Shown here piece after piece: positions 8,509 through 18,856 of a stretch of 64,000 bases of DNA. This stretch comes from Myxococcales bacterium (GTDB lineage Bacteria; Myxococcota_A; Bradymonadia; UBA7976; UBA1532). Position 1 is the stretch's first letter. Each line of letters begins with the position of its first letter. The stretch lies in the NCBI GenBank assembly GCA_020633435.1, contig JACKDP010000006.1, positions 496,001 to 560,000 on the forward strand. Reading direction: 5' to 3'. The notes beneath the pieces were generated by a model. It was not told the DNA's origin and made no database searches. It saw only the letters and a list, made by a program, of their open reading frames with translations. The position numbers and the translations under genes were made by a program.

Positions 8509-9330
8509 TCAGCCCGGCTTGTCGGCCACCAGCAGGAAGTAGCCCATGCGGCCGGCGTCCCAGTAGGCCCCCAGGATGTCGCACGCCCGGGCGAAGTCGG
8601 CCCGGGCCTCGGGCCCGATGAGGGCGTCCACGTCGTCGGCGAAGCGCTCCAGGTTGGCCTGCCACGCCCAGAGCGTCGGCCGCGTCTCCCGGCTCAGATC
8701 CCGGACGGACGCCACCCGCAGCCCCGCCGCCGCGGCCTGGGCCTCATAGTCGGCGAGGGCGCCGATCTTCGCCCGCCCGAAGACCCGGTCCAGGCAGGCC
8801 AGCTTCTTGCGATCATTGAGGATTTCGCCCAGGTCGAGGGGCCGCAGGAACGTCAGGTCGCACAGGACGAGCCGCCCGCCGGGCCGCAGAATCCGGGCGC
8901 ACTCCGCGAGGAGCCGGGCCCGGTCCGGCATGAGGTGGCTGGACTCCATGACCCAGGCGACGTCGTAGGCCGCCGACGGCTCGCCGTTGTCGAGGGCGTC
9001 GGCGACGGCGAACGTGCAGCGGTCGGCGAGGCCGGCGGTCAGGGCGTTGGCCTCGGCGGCCTCGATGCCCCGCGGGCTGATGCTGATGCCGTGCACCGTG
9101 CCGTCGAAGTGGCGGGCGAGCCAGAGGGCCGGCCCCCCCACCCCGCAGCCCACGTCCAGCACCCGCGCCCCGGGCGCCGGGGCCGCCTCGGCCAGCATCA
9201 GCTCGCTCAGGCGCTCCGTCGCGCGGGGCAGCAGCCAGTCCGCGTCCCCGAAGACGCCGTAGTGGAAGTCGGCCCCCATGACGAGGCGCCAGGCCTCGGT
9301 CACCCGGTCGTAGTGGTCGGCGACCAGCAA
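8509..9330 (-). CDS. SAM-dependent methyltransferase (class I, small-molecule type)
   Basis: A 273-residue protein with the SAM-binding motif VLDVGCGVGGPALWLAR, acidic motif II region (HGISISPRGIEAAEANAL) and the post-motif ILRPGGRLVLCDL. It resembles UbiE/tocopherol/sarcosine-type O-, N- or C-methyltransferases. The start is an unusual TTG at 9330, supported by a perfect AGGAGG about six bases upstream; no better start lies downstream without cutting into the fold. First gene of the four-gene minus-strand operon reaching 5145. The substrate cannot be read from sequence. Confidence 0.87.
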   Translation of the reverse strand: MLVADHYDRVTEAWRLVMGADFHYGVFGDADWLLPRATERLSELMLAEAAPAPGARVLDVGCGVGGPALWLARHFDGTVHGISISPRGIEAAEANALTAGLADRCTFAVADALDNGEPSAAYDVAWVMESSHLMPDRARLLAECARILRPGGRLVLCDLTFLRPLDLGEILNDRKKLACLDRVFGRAKIGALADYEAQAAAAGLRVASVRDLSRETRPTLWAWQANLERFADDVDALIGPEARADFARACDILGAYWDAGRMGYFLLVADKPG

Positions 9331-9411
9331 GAAAACCTCCTCGTTTCAAGCCCTTGCGCGCCTGCCTCGGGCGCGCGGCGGCCGGACGATCCCACAGGCC
9401 CGGCCGCGGGT

Positions 9412-11619
9412 CTACTCCCCCAGGTCCAGGCCGACCTGCAGGCCGCCCTCCAGGCGCAGGCGCCCGCCGCGGATGCTGGGGATCTCCTGGAAGGCCGGCG
9501 TGATGCGCAGCCCCTGGATGCGGGGGGCGAACTGGGCGAAGTCGCCGACGTCGACGGCCACGCTGTCGAGGCCGAAGTCGAGCCCGCCGTTCAGGGCGCC
9601 GCGGATCTCGGGCCAGAGGACGGTGCGCAGGATGAGGGCCAGGCTGTCGGCGCCCAGCGTGGGCTCCCGGCCGTCGCCCTTGTGGATGAGGACGGCGTGG
9701 ACCTCGGGCTCCTCGGCGATGCCCAGCTCGACGCGGCCATCGACGAGGGCGACGCGCAGGCCGGCGCTCAGCGAGACCTGGAACTCGTGGGGCTCGCTCA
9801 GGCCCTCGGGCTGCATGGTCAGGCGCATCGCGCCGATCTGGGCGATCAGGACCTCGCCGGAGCCCGGCGGGGCCGGCACCACCACGGGGGGCAGCAGCGC
9901 GTCGGCGAACGTCTCGCCGGCCAGGCGGGAGAACTGGTCGGGCACCGGGACGCGCAGCGTCAGCGTCCCGCCGCGCCAGACCTCGTGCAGCAAGGCGTTG
10001 ATGAGCGCGAGCCGGACGGCCACGCCCATGCCGTCGCCGGCCACCAGCACCTCCTGGTCGGGCGAGAGCGTCGGGATGCCCGGATCGTCATGGGGCGGCG
10101 GCGGCGGATCGACGTGGCGGATGGACGCGTCGAGGGACAGGCGCAGGCCCACGCCGCGGACGAGCTCGAGGGCCGCCGCCCGCATCGCGAGCACCAGCCG
10201 GATGGCGGGCACGCCCTCGATGCGCGGATCGATGTTCAGCGGCACCTCGCGCAGCCCGGCCAGGATGCCGCCCAGGGCCGTCTCGATGACCTGGGGCAGC
10301 GTGTCGCGGATGACGTCCTCGACCAGGCCGGTGACGAGGTCGCGGGCGACGGCGCCGAACTGGTTGCCGAGCACGCTCACCAGCGCCTCGGCCGTCGCGT
10401 CGGCGAAGCGGCCGCCGATGGACTCGACGGCCACGCCGACCTCCTCGACCTCCACGCGCAGGGCCCCGTCCTCCAGGGCGATGATCATGCGGGCGAAGGT
10501 GGCCATGGAGGCCGTGAGGGTGCCGTCCAGGCTGAGCTGCTGGCCCTCGAAGCGCAGGCCGCCCTGGGTGGTGAGGCTCAGGTCGGGCAGCGCGACGAAG
10601 AGCTCGATGCCGTCGGCGGTGAACCCGGCCTGGACGTCCGGCTGGCCCAGGCGGATGCCCTCGACCCGCAGCGAGAACGTGTTGCCGGAGGCGATCTGGG
10701 GGTTGGGCAGCAGGCGGTCGCCGTCCACGAGGCCCAGGACCACGCCGATGAAGGCGGCCACCTCGTCCAGCTCGAGGGCGCCGGCGACGTCGGGGATCTC
10801 GACCTCCAGATCGCGATCGAGCAGGGCCTGGTCGAGCCGCAGCGCGAGGGCCGCGGGCACCTCGGCGCCGTCGGCCGTGCCGGGCACGAACCGGGGCGCC
10901 CAGAGCACCTCGCGCACCGCCGTCACCGCGGGCAGGCGCACGCCGTCATCGGCCTCCACCACCACCCGGTTCAGGCCGAAATCCGCAGGCAGATCAAGGG
11001 AGAAGCTGCCATCCTCGGCCACGTCGGCCGGCTGGCCGTTGACGCGGACGAGGACGCCGCCCCGGCCATCCGTCGCGCGGCCGCGCACCGCGATGGTCCG
11101 CCCGCCGAAGCCCGACAAGATGGCGCCCTGGGCGGGCGAGTCCACCACCAGCTCGGGCGGGGCGTCGTCGACGAAGAAGGCCGCCTGCCCGCAGGTCTCG
11201 CCGGCGCAGGCCGCCACGACCCCCTGGCCCTCGGCCAGGAACCGCAGCTCGCCGTCCTCCACCATGGCCTGACCCGGGGGCGCCGGCGCCAGCTCGAGCT
11301 CGGCGGCGATGGAGCGCCCATAGCGGTCGAAGGCCGTCGCCACGACCCGCGGGTGATCGGAGAGCGTGTACAGCGGCAGCCGGGGCTCCAGGGCCACCTC
11401 CACCCACGCGACGTCCTCGACGGGGGGCGGCGGAGGCACGTCGGCGTCCAGCCGGGGCGGCGGCAGGCCAGCGTCCGGCAGGGGCGCGGCGTCGGGCGGG
11501 GGGCCGGCGTCGGCCACCCGGCCGGCGTCGTCGGGGCCCGCCGGGGAGGCCGCCTCGTCGTCGCAAGCCACCGCCAGCACGGCCAGGGCGGCGAAGATGA
11601 GCGCGCGTCGCATCGGCAT
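9412..11619 (-). CDS. Lipoprotein with bacterial Ig-like region and putative TULIP/BPI-like lipid-binding domain
   Basis: A 735-residue protein whose ATG overlaps the upstream stop by one base (TGATG). The signal peptide ends LAVLAVACDDE, followed by a Pro/Asp-rich linker. Then come Ig-like segments with an INVASIN-type pattern (VDSPAQGAILSGFGGRTIAV, VRVNGQPADV), and a long C-terminal region of amphipathic strands and helices. This includes LALINALLHEVWRGGTLTL, matching the LNxLLxxxWxxG pattern of BPI/LBP-type tubular lipid-binding domains, and LRITPAFQEIPSIRGGRLRL. The neighbouring gene has the same architecture, so they probably act as a pair on lipids at the outer membrane. The TULIP call is inference from motif and layout. 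Confidence 0.65.
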   Translation of the reverse strand: MPMRRALIFAALAVLAVACDDEAASPAGPDDAGRVADAGPPPDAAPLPDAGLPPPRLDADVPPPPPVEDVAWVEVALEPRLPLYTLSDHPRVVATAFDRYGRSIAAELELAPAPPGQAMVEDGELRFLAEGQGVVAACAGETCGQAAFFVDDAPPELVVDSPAQGAILSGFGGRTIAVRGRATDGRGGVLVRVNGQPADVAEDGSFSLDLPADFGLNRVVVEADDGVRLPAVTAVREVLWAPRFVPGTADGAEVPAALALRLDQALLDRDLEVEIPDVAGALELDEVAAFIGVVLGLVDGDRLLPNPQIASGNTFSLRVEGIRLGQPDVQAGFTADGIELFVALPDLSLTTQGGLRFEGQQLSLDGTLTASMATFARMIIALEDGALRVEVEEVGVAVESIGGRFADATAEALVSVLGNQFGAVARDLVTGLVEDVIRDTLPQVIETALGGILAGLREVPLNIDPRIEGVPAIRLVLAMRAAALELVRGVGLRLSLDASIRHVDPPPPPHDDPGIPTLSPDQEVLVAGDGMGVAVRLALINALLHEVWRGGTLTLRVPVPDQFSRLAGETFADALLPPVVVPAPPGSGEVLIAQIGAMRLTMQPEGLSEPHEFQVSLSAGLRVALVDGRVELGIAEEPEVHAVLIHKGDGREPTLGADSLALILRTVLWPEIRGALNGGLDFGLDSVAVDVGDFAQFAPRIQGLRITPAFQEIPSIRGGRLRLEGGLQVGLDLGE

Positions 11620-14405
11620 CACTCCCGCAGGTTGCCGCTGAGGAGGAAGTGGGAGGTCTGGCCCGAGAGGGACAGGTCGCGGATGCCCAGCCGCGTCCCC
11701 CGCGGCACGCCGTACTGGACGAGCACGTCGGGCAGCGCGAAGTCGGGGATGGGCAGGGACGGCAGGGCCCCGGAGAGCGCCTCGCCCACGAGGGCGCTCA
11801 CGATGCGGCCGAGCTCGCGCTCCAGCGTGAGGCGGGCCTGGGGCGTCACGTTGACCCCCTCCAGCGACAGGTACAGCCGGGTGACGCGGATGTCCCCGAA
11901 CGTCACGTCGGTGCCGCGCTCCAGCCGGACGCTGGCCTCGGCGGTGGCCGCCATCCGCAGCGTGAGGGGCTGGTCGAAGAGGTCCGGCCACGTCACCTCG
12001 GCCACGGCGGGGCCCAGGTGCAGCTCGACGCCGGTGTCGCCCACCCGGCCGCGGACGGCCGGCGGCACCAGGACGCGGATGCCGAGGCGGACGCCGTCGC
12101 CCAGGCCGCCCAGCAGGTCGCCGGCGTCGGGCAGGGTGAAGACGCCTGCGCGCCAGGCGCGGTGGAGGAGCTGGTTGAGCAGGCCCAGGTTCACGGCCGC
12201 CCCCGCGTTGCCCGCGGGGCGCAGCGCCACGGTCCGCGGGCCGGGCGGCATGGGCACCCCGGCCGAGGCCGCCGCCTGGCGCGTGGGGCCATCCACCCGG
12301 GTCGAGATGCCCAGGAGCATCCGGCTGGGGTTGACGTTGAGGCTGGCGAAGTCGACGGCCAGCGACATGGGCGTCTCGGGCCCGCCGCCGAGCCCCGGCA
12401 GCACCAGGCCGACGGAGAGGGACTGCAGGTCGAGCCCGTTGAGCAGGCCCGCGAGGATGTCATCCGTCTGATCCGCCAGGAAGCTGCGCAGGGCCGAGAC
12501 GACCTCGTTGCGGATGGTCCCCTCGAAGGCGCCGAAGATCAGATCCAGCAGCGTGCCCGAGATGATCCCATCGAAGTCCGAGTCCAGCCGGCCCACGGAG
12601 GCGTTCCCGTTGCCGCGCAGGCGGACGACGGGTCGGCCGTTCTGGAGCGCCACGTCGAACGTCAGATCGACCGCCACGTACTCGGCCGTGATGGTGCCCC
12701 GGTTGGTGACGGTGCCGGTGAGCTGGACGTCCAGCTCCAGGCCGTTGAGGCGGGCCTGCAGCCGCAGCCCGTTGTCCACGAGCGTCAGGCTGGCCGTCCG
12801 GGCGCCGCGGATGCGCATGCCCCGGTACACCGCGCCCAGCCGGAAGACGCAGCCGACGATGGGCAGGCTCTGGCGGCAGTCGTTGGGCACGATGGGGTTC
12901 TGGGCGCGCAGGGCCTCGTCCACCGTGGTCAGCAGCCCCTGGGAGTTGAGCACGCGGCGCAGCAGGTCGGTGAGGCTGCGGATGGGCTGGTCGGGCGCCC
13001 CGTCGTCTACGGCCCCCTGGGCCAGGTGGAGCTGGATGACGTCCGCCGCCCGGGCGTTCTCGCCGATGTACTCCGCCGAGGAGAACCAGGCGCAGAAGGT
13101 ACTGTTGGCGTTGCCGACGGCGTCCCGCGCGATGATCTCCTGGACGTTCAGGCCCCAGGTCGGCTCCACCGCGGTCGAGAAGCGGCCGTCGTCGGCCACG
13201 GCCACGGCGCGGCCGTTCACCGTCACGCTCTCGACGCCGGCCACGTCGGCCACGCGCCCCTCCAGGTTGAGCTGGCCCATGCCCACCATGGCCCCGTCGG
13301 GCGGGTTCAGGCAGGCGATGGCCGGGCCCCCGGCGTCCACCAGGATCTCGGTTTCCTCAACGAGATCGGTGCCTTCCACCTCGACGCGCAGCCGGTAGCG
13401 CCCCTCGGCGTCGGGCCGGTAGCGCCCCTCGCCGAACTCAGGCAGGCGGGGCCGCGCCGTCCAGACCAGCGGCGCGTCGGGCACCGGGTTGCCGAACTCG
13501 TCGATGACGCGCGCCGCGTAGGTGATGACCTGGCCGATGTCGTAGACGGGGGCGACGGGCTGCACCGAGGCGACGAGGCGGTCGGGCCGCCCGGGCAGCA
13601 CGTCCAGCGGGGCGCCGATCTGCTCCGCGGCGGCGGGATCGGCGCAGGTGACCACGTAGCGATCGGCGGTGGTCACCGTCAGCTCGCGGCCATCGATGGT
13701 CACGCCGAGGGCCTCCGGCCGCACCTGGACGAAGGCGTCTTCGCTGTCGAGCTCGTTGCCGAACTCGTCCCACGCCTCGCAGGTGACGTGGGCCGACTCG
13801 CCCGCGGTGATGACGTCGGGCTCGACCGTGGTGGCCAGGCGATGGGCCGGGCCGGCCAGGACGTCCCAGCGGGCGGGGGTGCCGTCGCGCAGGCCCAGGC
13901 CCGGCGCGTGGCAGGTCACCAGGTAGATGCCCGCCGTGCGCCCCGTGAGCTGGTCGGGGGCCTCGGGGTCCCGGGCCCAGCCATCCGCGGGGTGGATGTC
14001 GCTGCGCAGGTCGATGCCCGCGATGGGCAGGTCGTCAGCGTCCAGCGCCTGGCACGTCACCCGGTTGGCGAGGCCGGCGCGGGTGATGCCCGTCCCCAGG
14101 ATGGTCTCGATGCGCACCACGGGGTTGGGGGGATCCACCGGCATGGCGGCGTCAGCCGGCGGCGGCGGCGGATCCTCGGCGTCTACCAGCGGGGCCCCCT
14201 GGTCCTTCGGGGGCAGGAAGGCGTCCGGCCGGCCCCCACCGCCCGCGTCGGCCGCGATCGCGTCCGCCTCGTCGGCGCTCACCGGCTGGGCGTCGTCGCA
14301 GCCCGCCGCCAGCGCCAGCCCGGCCAGCAGGGCCAGCGCCCCCCAGCCCGGCCCGCTCCGCCGCCGCGTCCCCCGCCGCGCCGTCCGCTCTCTGCCCGTG
14401 ATCAT
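11619..14405 (-). CDS. Large lipoprotein with Ig-like domains and putative TULIP/BPI-like lipid-binding domain
   Basis: A 928-residue protein. The ATG at 14405 has GGAGG upstream. A Tat-like Arg-rich n-region is followed by a hydrophobic segment and lipobox (LALAAGCDD), then a Pro/Asp linker. Residues of roughly 90-480 form repeated Ig-like domains, each with a VTCQA / VTCEAWDEFGN-type Cys strand, ending in IACLNPPDGAMVGMG and a VTVNGRAVAV unit. The C-terminal 450 residues are TULIP-like: NLGLLNQLLHRAWRAGVFTL and IPDFALPDVLVQYG resemble the conserved helix and C-terminal strand of BPI/LBP proteins. First gene of a coupled pair; its partner starts inside its stop codon. Confidence 0.65.
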   Translation of the reverse strand: MITGRERTARRGTRRRSGPGWGALALLAGLALAAGCDDAQPVSADEADAIAADAGGGGRPDAFLPPKDQGAPLVDAEDPPPPPADAAMPVDPPNPVVRIETILGTGITRAGLANRVTCQALDADDLPIAGIDLRSDIHPADGWARDPEAPDQLTGRTAGIYLVTCHAPGLGLRDGTPARWDVLAGPAHRLATTVEPDVITAGESAHVTCEAWDEFGNELDSEDAFVQVRPEALGVTIDGRELTVTTADRYVVTCADPAAAEQIGAPLDVLPGRPDRLVASVQPVAPVYDIGQVITYAARVIDEFGNPVPDAPLVWTARPRLPEFGEGRYRPDAEGRYRLRVEVEGTDLVEETEILVDAGGPAIACLNPPDGAMVGMGQLNLEGRVADVAGVESVTVNGRAVAVADDGRFSTAVEPTWGLNVQEIIARDAVGNANSTFCAWFSSAEYIGENARAADVIQLHLAQGAVDDGAPDQPIRSLTDLLRRVLNSQGLLTTVDEALRAQNPIVPNDCRQSLPIVGCVFRLGAVYRGMRIRGARTASLTLVDNGLRLQARLNGLELDVQLTGTVTNRGTITAEYVAVDLTFDVALQNGRPVVRLRGNGNASVGRLDSDFDGIISGTLLDLIFGAFEGTIRNEVVSALRSFLADQTDDILAGLLNGLDLQSLSVGLVLPGLGGGPETPMSLAVDFASLNVNPSRMLLGISTRVDGPTRQAAASAGVPMPPGPRTVALRPAGNAGAAVNLGLLNQLLHRAWRAGVFTLPDAGDLLGGLGDGVRLGIRVLVPPAVRGRVGDTGVELHLGPAVAEVTWPDLFDQPLTLRMAATAEASVRLERGTDVTFGDIRVTRLYLSLEGVNVTPQARLTLERELGRIVSALVGEALSGALPSLPIPDFALPDVLVQYGVPRGTRLGIRDLSLSGQTSHFLLSGNLRE

Positions 14406-14606
14406 GGGCCCCTCCGCCAGATTTCCGGCCCAGGCTACCAGACTTCGGCCGGCTCGTGCCCAGGCCTGTGCCCCCCTCGTCGCGCGCGGTGTTCGCACCG
14501 GTGGACGCCAGCGGGAATCCTCCGTATGGTGCGCCCGTTTCTGGCCGCCGTGCGCGTGGCCAGAGAGCGCTCCGCCCGCCCGGCGGGTCGACAAGAGGAG
14601 GATGCG

Positions 14607-15139
14607 ATGACCGAGGATCTGGAGCCCGAGAAGCTCGTTCGCCTGATCGACAAGGAGTCCGGTGAGACCCTCACCATGCAGGTGGCCGCCGAGTTCGAGC
14701 TGGACGGCAAGGTCTATGGCGTCCTGACGCCGGCCGAGACCCTGATCCGCATCTTCCGCGAGACCGCGGACGAGCTCATCGAGGTCGAGCCGGGCGAGTT
14801 CTCCCCCATCAAGGAGCACGTCGACGCCGCCCTGTCGGACTGGGGCCTGAAGGTCGCCGTCCGCGCCGACGAGTTCGTGCTGGAGGGCGAGGAGCCCGAC
14901 GACTTCTACGAGGACTGCGACATCATCGAGGGCGAGTCCGATGAGGGCCCCGAGGAGCTGTTCGTGCTCGTCGAGGTCGACACCGGCGACCAGAACTTCC
15001 TCGTGACCACCTCCGCCGAGATGCGCCTCTTCCCGGTCGAGATCACCGGCGAGGACGAGGCCCGCCTCCTCGAGGACGAGGAGTACGCCGCGCTGGAGGA
15101 GATCTTCCGCGAGGTCATGGACTTCCCCGAGGACGCCGA

Positions 15140-15143
<4 letters not shown>
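14607..15143 (+). CDS. Acidic DUF1292/DUF3727-like protein
   Basis: A 178-residue, strongly acidic protein with AGGAGG six bases before the ATG at 14607. It contains two similar modules: VRLIDKESGETLTMQVAAEF...YGVLTPAE and FVLVEVDTGDQNFLVTTSAE...FPVEI. Each ends in an acidic helix (the last being LLEDEEYAALEEIFREV). This resembles the small 'DUF1292/DUF3727' fold seen in Firmicutes and cyanobacteria, whose function is unknown. It overlaps the thiolase start by 4 bp (ATGA), so the two are co-translated. It looks cytoplasmic, with no signal or membrane segment. Confidence 0.7.
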
Positions 15144-16345
<1,202 letters not shown>

Positions 16346-16444
16346 CGAGCGCTACCTCTCGGTAACCACGCCGGCGCCGCCGGCCGCCTGGCGGCTGGCA
16401 CGCTCCTTCCTTCTTTCCGGGGTGGAGCCGAAGGAGGAGGCATC

Positions 16445-16957
16445 ATGGCCATCTGTCGCTGGATCATCCCCTGCCTGCTCGCGGTGCCCGCCTGCGCGGC
16501 GCCCCCCGCGCCCGCCAGCGCCCCCGCGGCCCCCGCCACGGCGGCCCGCGCCGGCCCCGTGACGGCCCCGCCCCCCGCGCACAGCGCCGCGCCGGCGACG
16601 ACGCCCATCCCCGAGCTGCCCGCCCTCGTGCGGCGGCTGCTCGACGGCCGGATGGTGCGGCATGGCGGCGATCTGGGGGCGGTGGAGGTGGCCGTGAAGG
16701 CTGAGGACTGGGCCACGGTCGCCGAGCGCGCCCGGGCCATCGCCGACGAGCCGCGCCTGGCCCGCCCGGTGGGCGACACGACGCTCAACGCCGTGATCCC
16801 TCCGGCCTTCTTCGATCTGCAGGATCTGCTGCACCACCGGGCGGAGGCGCTGGAGGCCGCGGCGCGGGCCCAGGACGGGCCCCGTGTCCGCGCGGCCTAC
16901 GAGTCGCTGGGCGAGACCTGCGGCCAGTGCCACCAGGTCTGGTTCCCGGTGCCCTGA
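16445..16957 (+). CDS. Secreted c-type cytochrome (cytochrome c'-like)
   Basis: A 170-residue exported protein. The signal peptide ends near VPACAAPP (possible lipobox, though Pro at -2 is unusual). An Ala/Pro linker of about 40 residues follows, then a helical domain. A single heme motif, CGQCH, lies close to the C-terminus after a long helix (AAYESLGETCGQCHQVW). That placement is characteristic of the four-helix cytochrome c' family. It may act in periplasmic electron transfer or gas binding. GGAGGAGG precedes the ATG. No oxidoreductase partner is adjacent, though MsrP lies 1 kb away. Confidence 0.75.
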   Translation: MAICRWIIPCLLAVPACAAPPAPASAPAAPATAARAGPVTAPPPAHSAAPATTPIPELPALVRRLLDGRMVRHGGDLGAVEVAVKAEDWATVAERARAIADEPRLARPVGDTTLNAVIPPAFFDLQDLLHHRAEALEAAARAQDGPRVRAAYESLGETCGQCHQVWFPVP

Positions 16958-16961
16958 GGCC

Positions 16962-17735
16962 TCACTCCGGCTCGGCCGGCTCGACGGCCCCCGACGGCGG
17001 CGCCACGGCGGCGGCCCCCGGGACGCGGGCGCCCTTCCCCCACGACAGGCAGGCCGAGCGGTTGCGGCCGTAGCGCTTCTTGAACGGCACGTAGAGCATG
17101 CACGCGCCGTTCATGCACACCGTCTGGCACTCGGCGTACGTGTCGTTGTGGAACACCTGCTCCGACTTGCCCGTGAGCGGATCCGCGAGGCGGTTGTAGG
17201 GCTGCTTGCCCGGCTCCTCGTCGGCGCTGTGCAGGCTGGTGATGATGCGCTCGGGCACGCCCTTGGCCCACATGCCCTTCTTGGCGGCGATGGCGGCCTT
17301 CTGGGCCTCCACGGCCTTCGGCAGGGGCTCCTCGTCCACCGCCATCAGGTGCCCCGCGCCGACCGACACCATGTGCACGATGAGATCGGGGCAGAGGACG
17401 AGCAGGCGGCCGTAGTGATCGCGGTTGTCGGGGTTGGTCGTGCACTTCCAGACCTGGGAGCTGGCCTCGAAGCGGGCGTTCTTCGCGAGCTGGTAGAGCT
17501 CCTCGCCGGTGAACTCGCCCCAGGCGTGCACGGGGCCGTAGCTCTCCAGGCTGTTGTAGCCCATGAGCCGGGTGCCGACGCCCTTGAACCGCCCCGTCTT
17601 GAACTTGAAGCTGTCGCCGTCGCTCCAGTGGACCTCGGTGCGCTCGCCGTTGAGCTCGACGGCCGACAGCGCGCCCGCCTTGCCCGGGGGCCCGAAGAGC
17701 GCGGCGATGAGGCCCAGCCCCGTGATCAGACCCAT
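16962..17735 (-). CDS. Secreted thermonuclease-like (SNase-fold) protein
   Basis: A 257-residue protein with a short signal-like N-terminus (MGLITGLGLIAALFGPPGKAG). It then shows SNase-type signatures: VHWSDGDSFKFKTG, VGTRLMGYNSLESYGP (the domain that normally carries the first catalytic Arg/Asp) and DHYGRLLVLC. A second half with six cysteines (CQTVCMNGACMLY...CLSWG) is an extra, possibly disulfide-rich module. AGGAGG lies about ten bases upstream of the ATG. Several canonical catalytic residues (such as the usual RLxGIDAPE Arg/Asp pair) are altered, so nuclease activity is uncertain. Divergent from msrP. Confidence 0.7.
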   Translation of the reverse strand: MGLITGLGLIAALFGPPGKAGALSAVELNGERTEVHWSDGDSFKFKTGRFKGVGTRLMGYNSLESYGPVHAWGEFTGEELYQLAKNARFEASSQVWKCTTNPDNRDHYGRLLVLCPDLIVHMVSVGAGHLMAVDEEPLPKAVEAQKAAIAAKKGMWAKGVPERIITSLHSADEEPGKQPYNRLADPLTGKSEQVFHNDTYAECQTVCMNGACMLYVPFKKRYGRNRSACLSWGKGARVPGAAAVAPPSGAVEPAEPE

Positions 17736-17859
17736 ATGCTGCTTCCTCCTCCGGCCCGGCGGCCGGCGCTGGTAACGTCCGCGCGTATGGGAACGCACGA
17801 GGCGCGACGCAACAACTAGCCCAATCGGGTCGACGATGCGACCCATCCGGGAGGGGCCG

Positions 17860-18816
17860 ATGCTGATTCGTGTGCCGCCGCGCTGGCACCTGCCCGCCAG
17901 CGCCTGCACCCCCGAGGGGGCCGCCCTGGACCGCCGCCGCTTCCTGGCGCTCGCCGGGTTCGGGGCCCTGAGCGCGGCCTGCGGCCGGACGACGCCGGCG
18001 GGTGATCCGCTGGCCCTCGTCGACCCCGGCCCCACCGCCGACCGCTACCCGGCCCCGCGATCGGCCGCCCATGCCGTCGACCGGCCCATCACCGATGAGC
18101 GTATCGCCGCGAGCTACAACAACTTCTACGAGTTCTCCACCGACAAGGAGGCCGTCTGGCGCGAGGTCGGCGCCTTTCGGCCCTGGCCCTGGACGCTGAC
18201 GGTGACGGGCCTGGTGCGCAAGCCGCTGACCCTCGATCTCGGCGAGCTCGTCCGGCGGATGCCGCTGGAGGAGCGCGTCTACCGGTTTCGGTGCGTGGAG
18301 GCCTGGTCGATGGTGGTGCCCTGGACGGGCTTCCCCCTGGCCCGCCTGCTGGCCGAGGCCGACCCGCTGCCCGAGGCGCGCTTCGTCCGCCTCATCACGG
18401 CCGACCGCGCCGCGGAGATGCCGGGCGTGAAGGGCCAGCCCTGGTACCCCTGGCCCTACTTCGAGGCCCTGACGCTGGCCGAGGCCCGCCACGAGCTGAC
18501 GCTGCTGGCGACGGGCATCTACGGCCACGCCCTGCCCCGCCAGCACGGCGCCCCGGTGCGCCTCGTCGCGCCCTGGAAGTACGGCTACAAGAACATCAAG
18601 AGCGTCGTGGCCATCGAGCTGGTCGCCAGCCAGCCCGCGACGTTCTGGAACAAGCTCGTGCCGCATGAGTACGACTTCGCCGGCAACGTGCTGCCCCAGC
18701 GGCCCCACCCCCGCTGGAGCCAGGCCTCGGAGCGCGTCATCGGCAGCGGCGAGCGGCTGCCCACCCTGGCCTACAACGGCTACGCCGCCGAGGTCGCGGG
18801 TCTCTACGGGGCTTGA
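17860..18816 (+). CDS. msrP: Protein-methionine-sulfoxide reductase, molybdopterin catalytic subunit MsrP
   Basis: A 318-residue periplasmic molybdoenzyme that reduces oxidised methionines in envelope proteins. The Tat signal DRRRFLALAGFGAL, the YNNFYEFS motif, molybdenum-ligating Cys145 in YRFRCVEAWSMVVPW, and PVRLVAPWKYGYKNIKS all match MsrP/YedY. The start is at MLIRVPPRW (GGAGG seven bases upstream) rather than an in-frame ATG 24 bp earlier, because YedY proteins begin this way. The usual membrane partner MsrQ is not next to it: the following gene is unrelated, so electrons may come from elsewhere. Confidence 0.93.
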   Translation: MLIRVPPRWHLPASACTPEGAALDRRRFLALAGFGALSAACGRTTPAGDPLALVDPGPTADRYPAPRSAAHAVDRPITDERIAASYNNFYEFSTDKEAVWREVGAFRPWPWTLTVTGLVRKPLTLDLGELVRRMPLEERVYRFRCVEAWSMVVPWTGFPLARLLAEADPLPEARFVRLITADRAAEMPGVKGQPWYPWPYFEALTLAEARHELTLLATGIYGHALPRQHGAPVRLVAPWKYGYKNIKSVVAIELVASQPATFWNKLVPHEYDFAGNVLPQRPHPRWSQASERVIGSGERLPTLAYNGYAAEVAGLYGA

Positions 18817-18856
18817 ACCCCTTTTCGGCTGAGCGCCCAGGCGCTATGACGCACCC

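Noticed and set aside
5145..9330. NRPS/PKS biosynthetic cluster
   Set aside because: There is no carrier, condensation or ketosynthase domain. Only a stand-alone ligase and tailoring-type enzymes are present.
7345..12471. A very long open frame on the plus strand (over 1,700 codons) crossing several genes
   Set aside because: It lies antisense to five well-supported minus-strand genes, is low-complexity in Gly, Arg, Val and Ala, and has no domain motifs. It is the usual shadow in very GC-rich DNA where stop codons are rare.
11649..14600. Long plus-strand open frame opposite the large TULIP-like lipoprotein
   Set aside because: Only the portion from the ATG at 14607 has a ribosome binding site and family-like sequence; the rest mirrors the minus-strand gene.
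16962..17735. Fully active micrococcal nuclease
   Set aside because: The SNase-like pattern is present but the usual catalytic Arg/Asp/Glu set is not clearly conserved, so activity is not claimed.
18808..18828. Terminator after msrP (GGGG-CTTGAA-CCCCTTTT)
   Set aside because: The stem is only four base pairs and begins inside the last codons. Too weak to list, although the T-run is suggestive.
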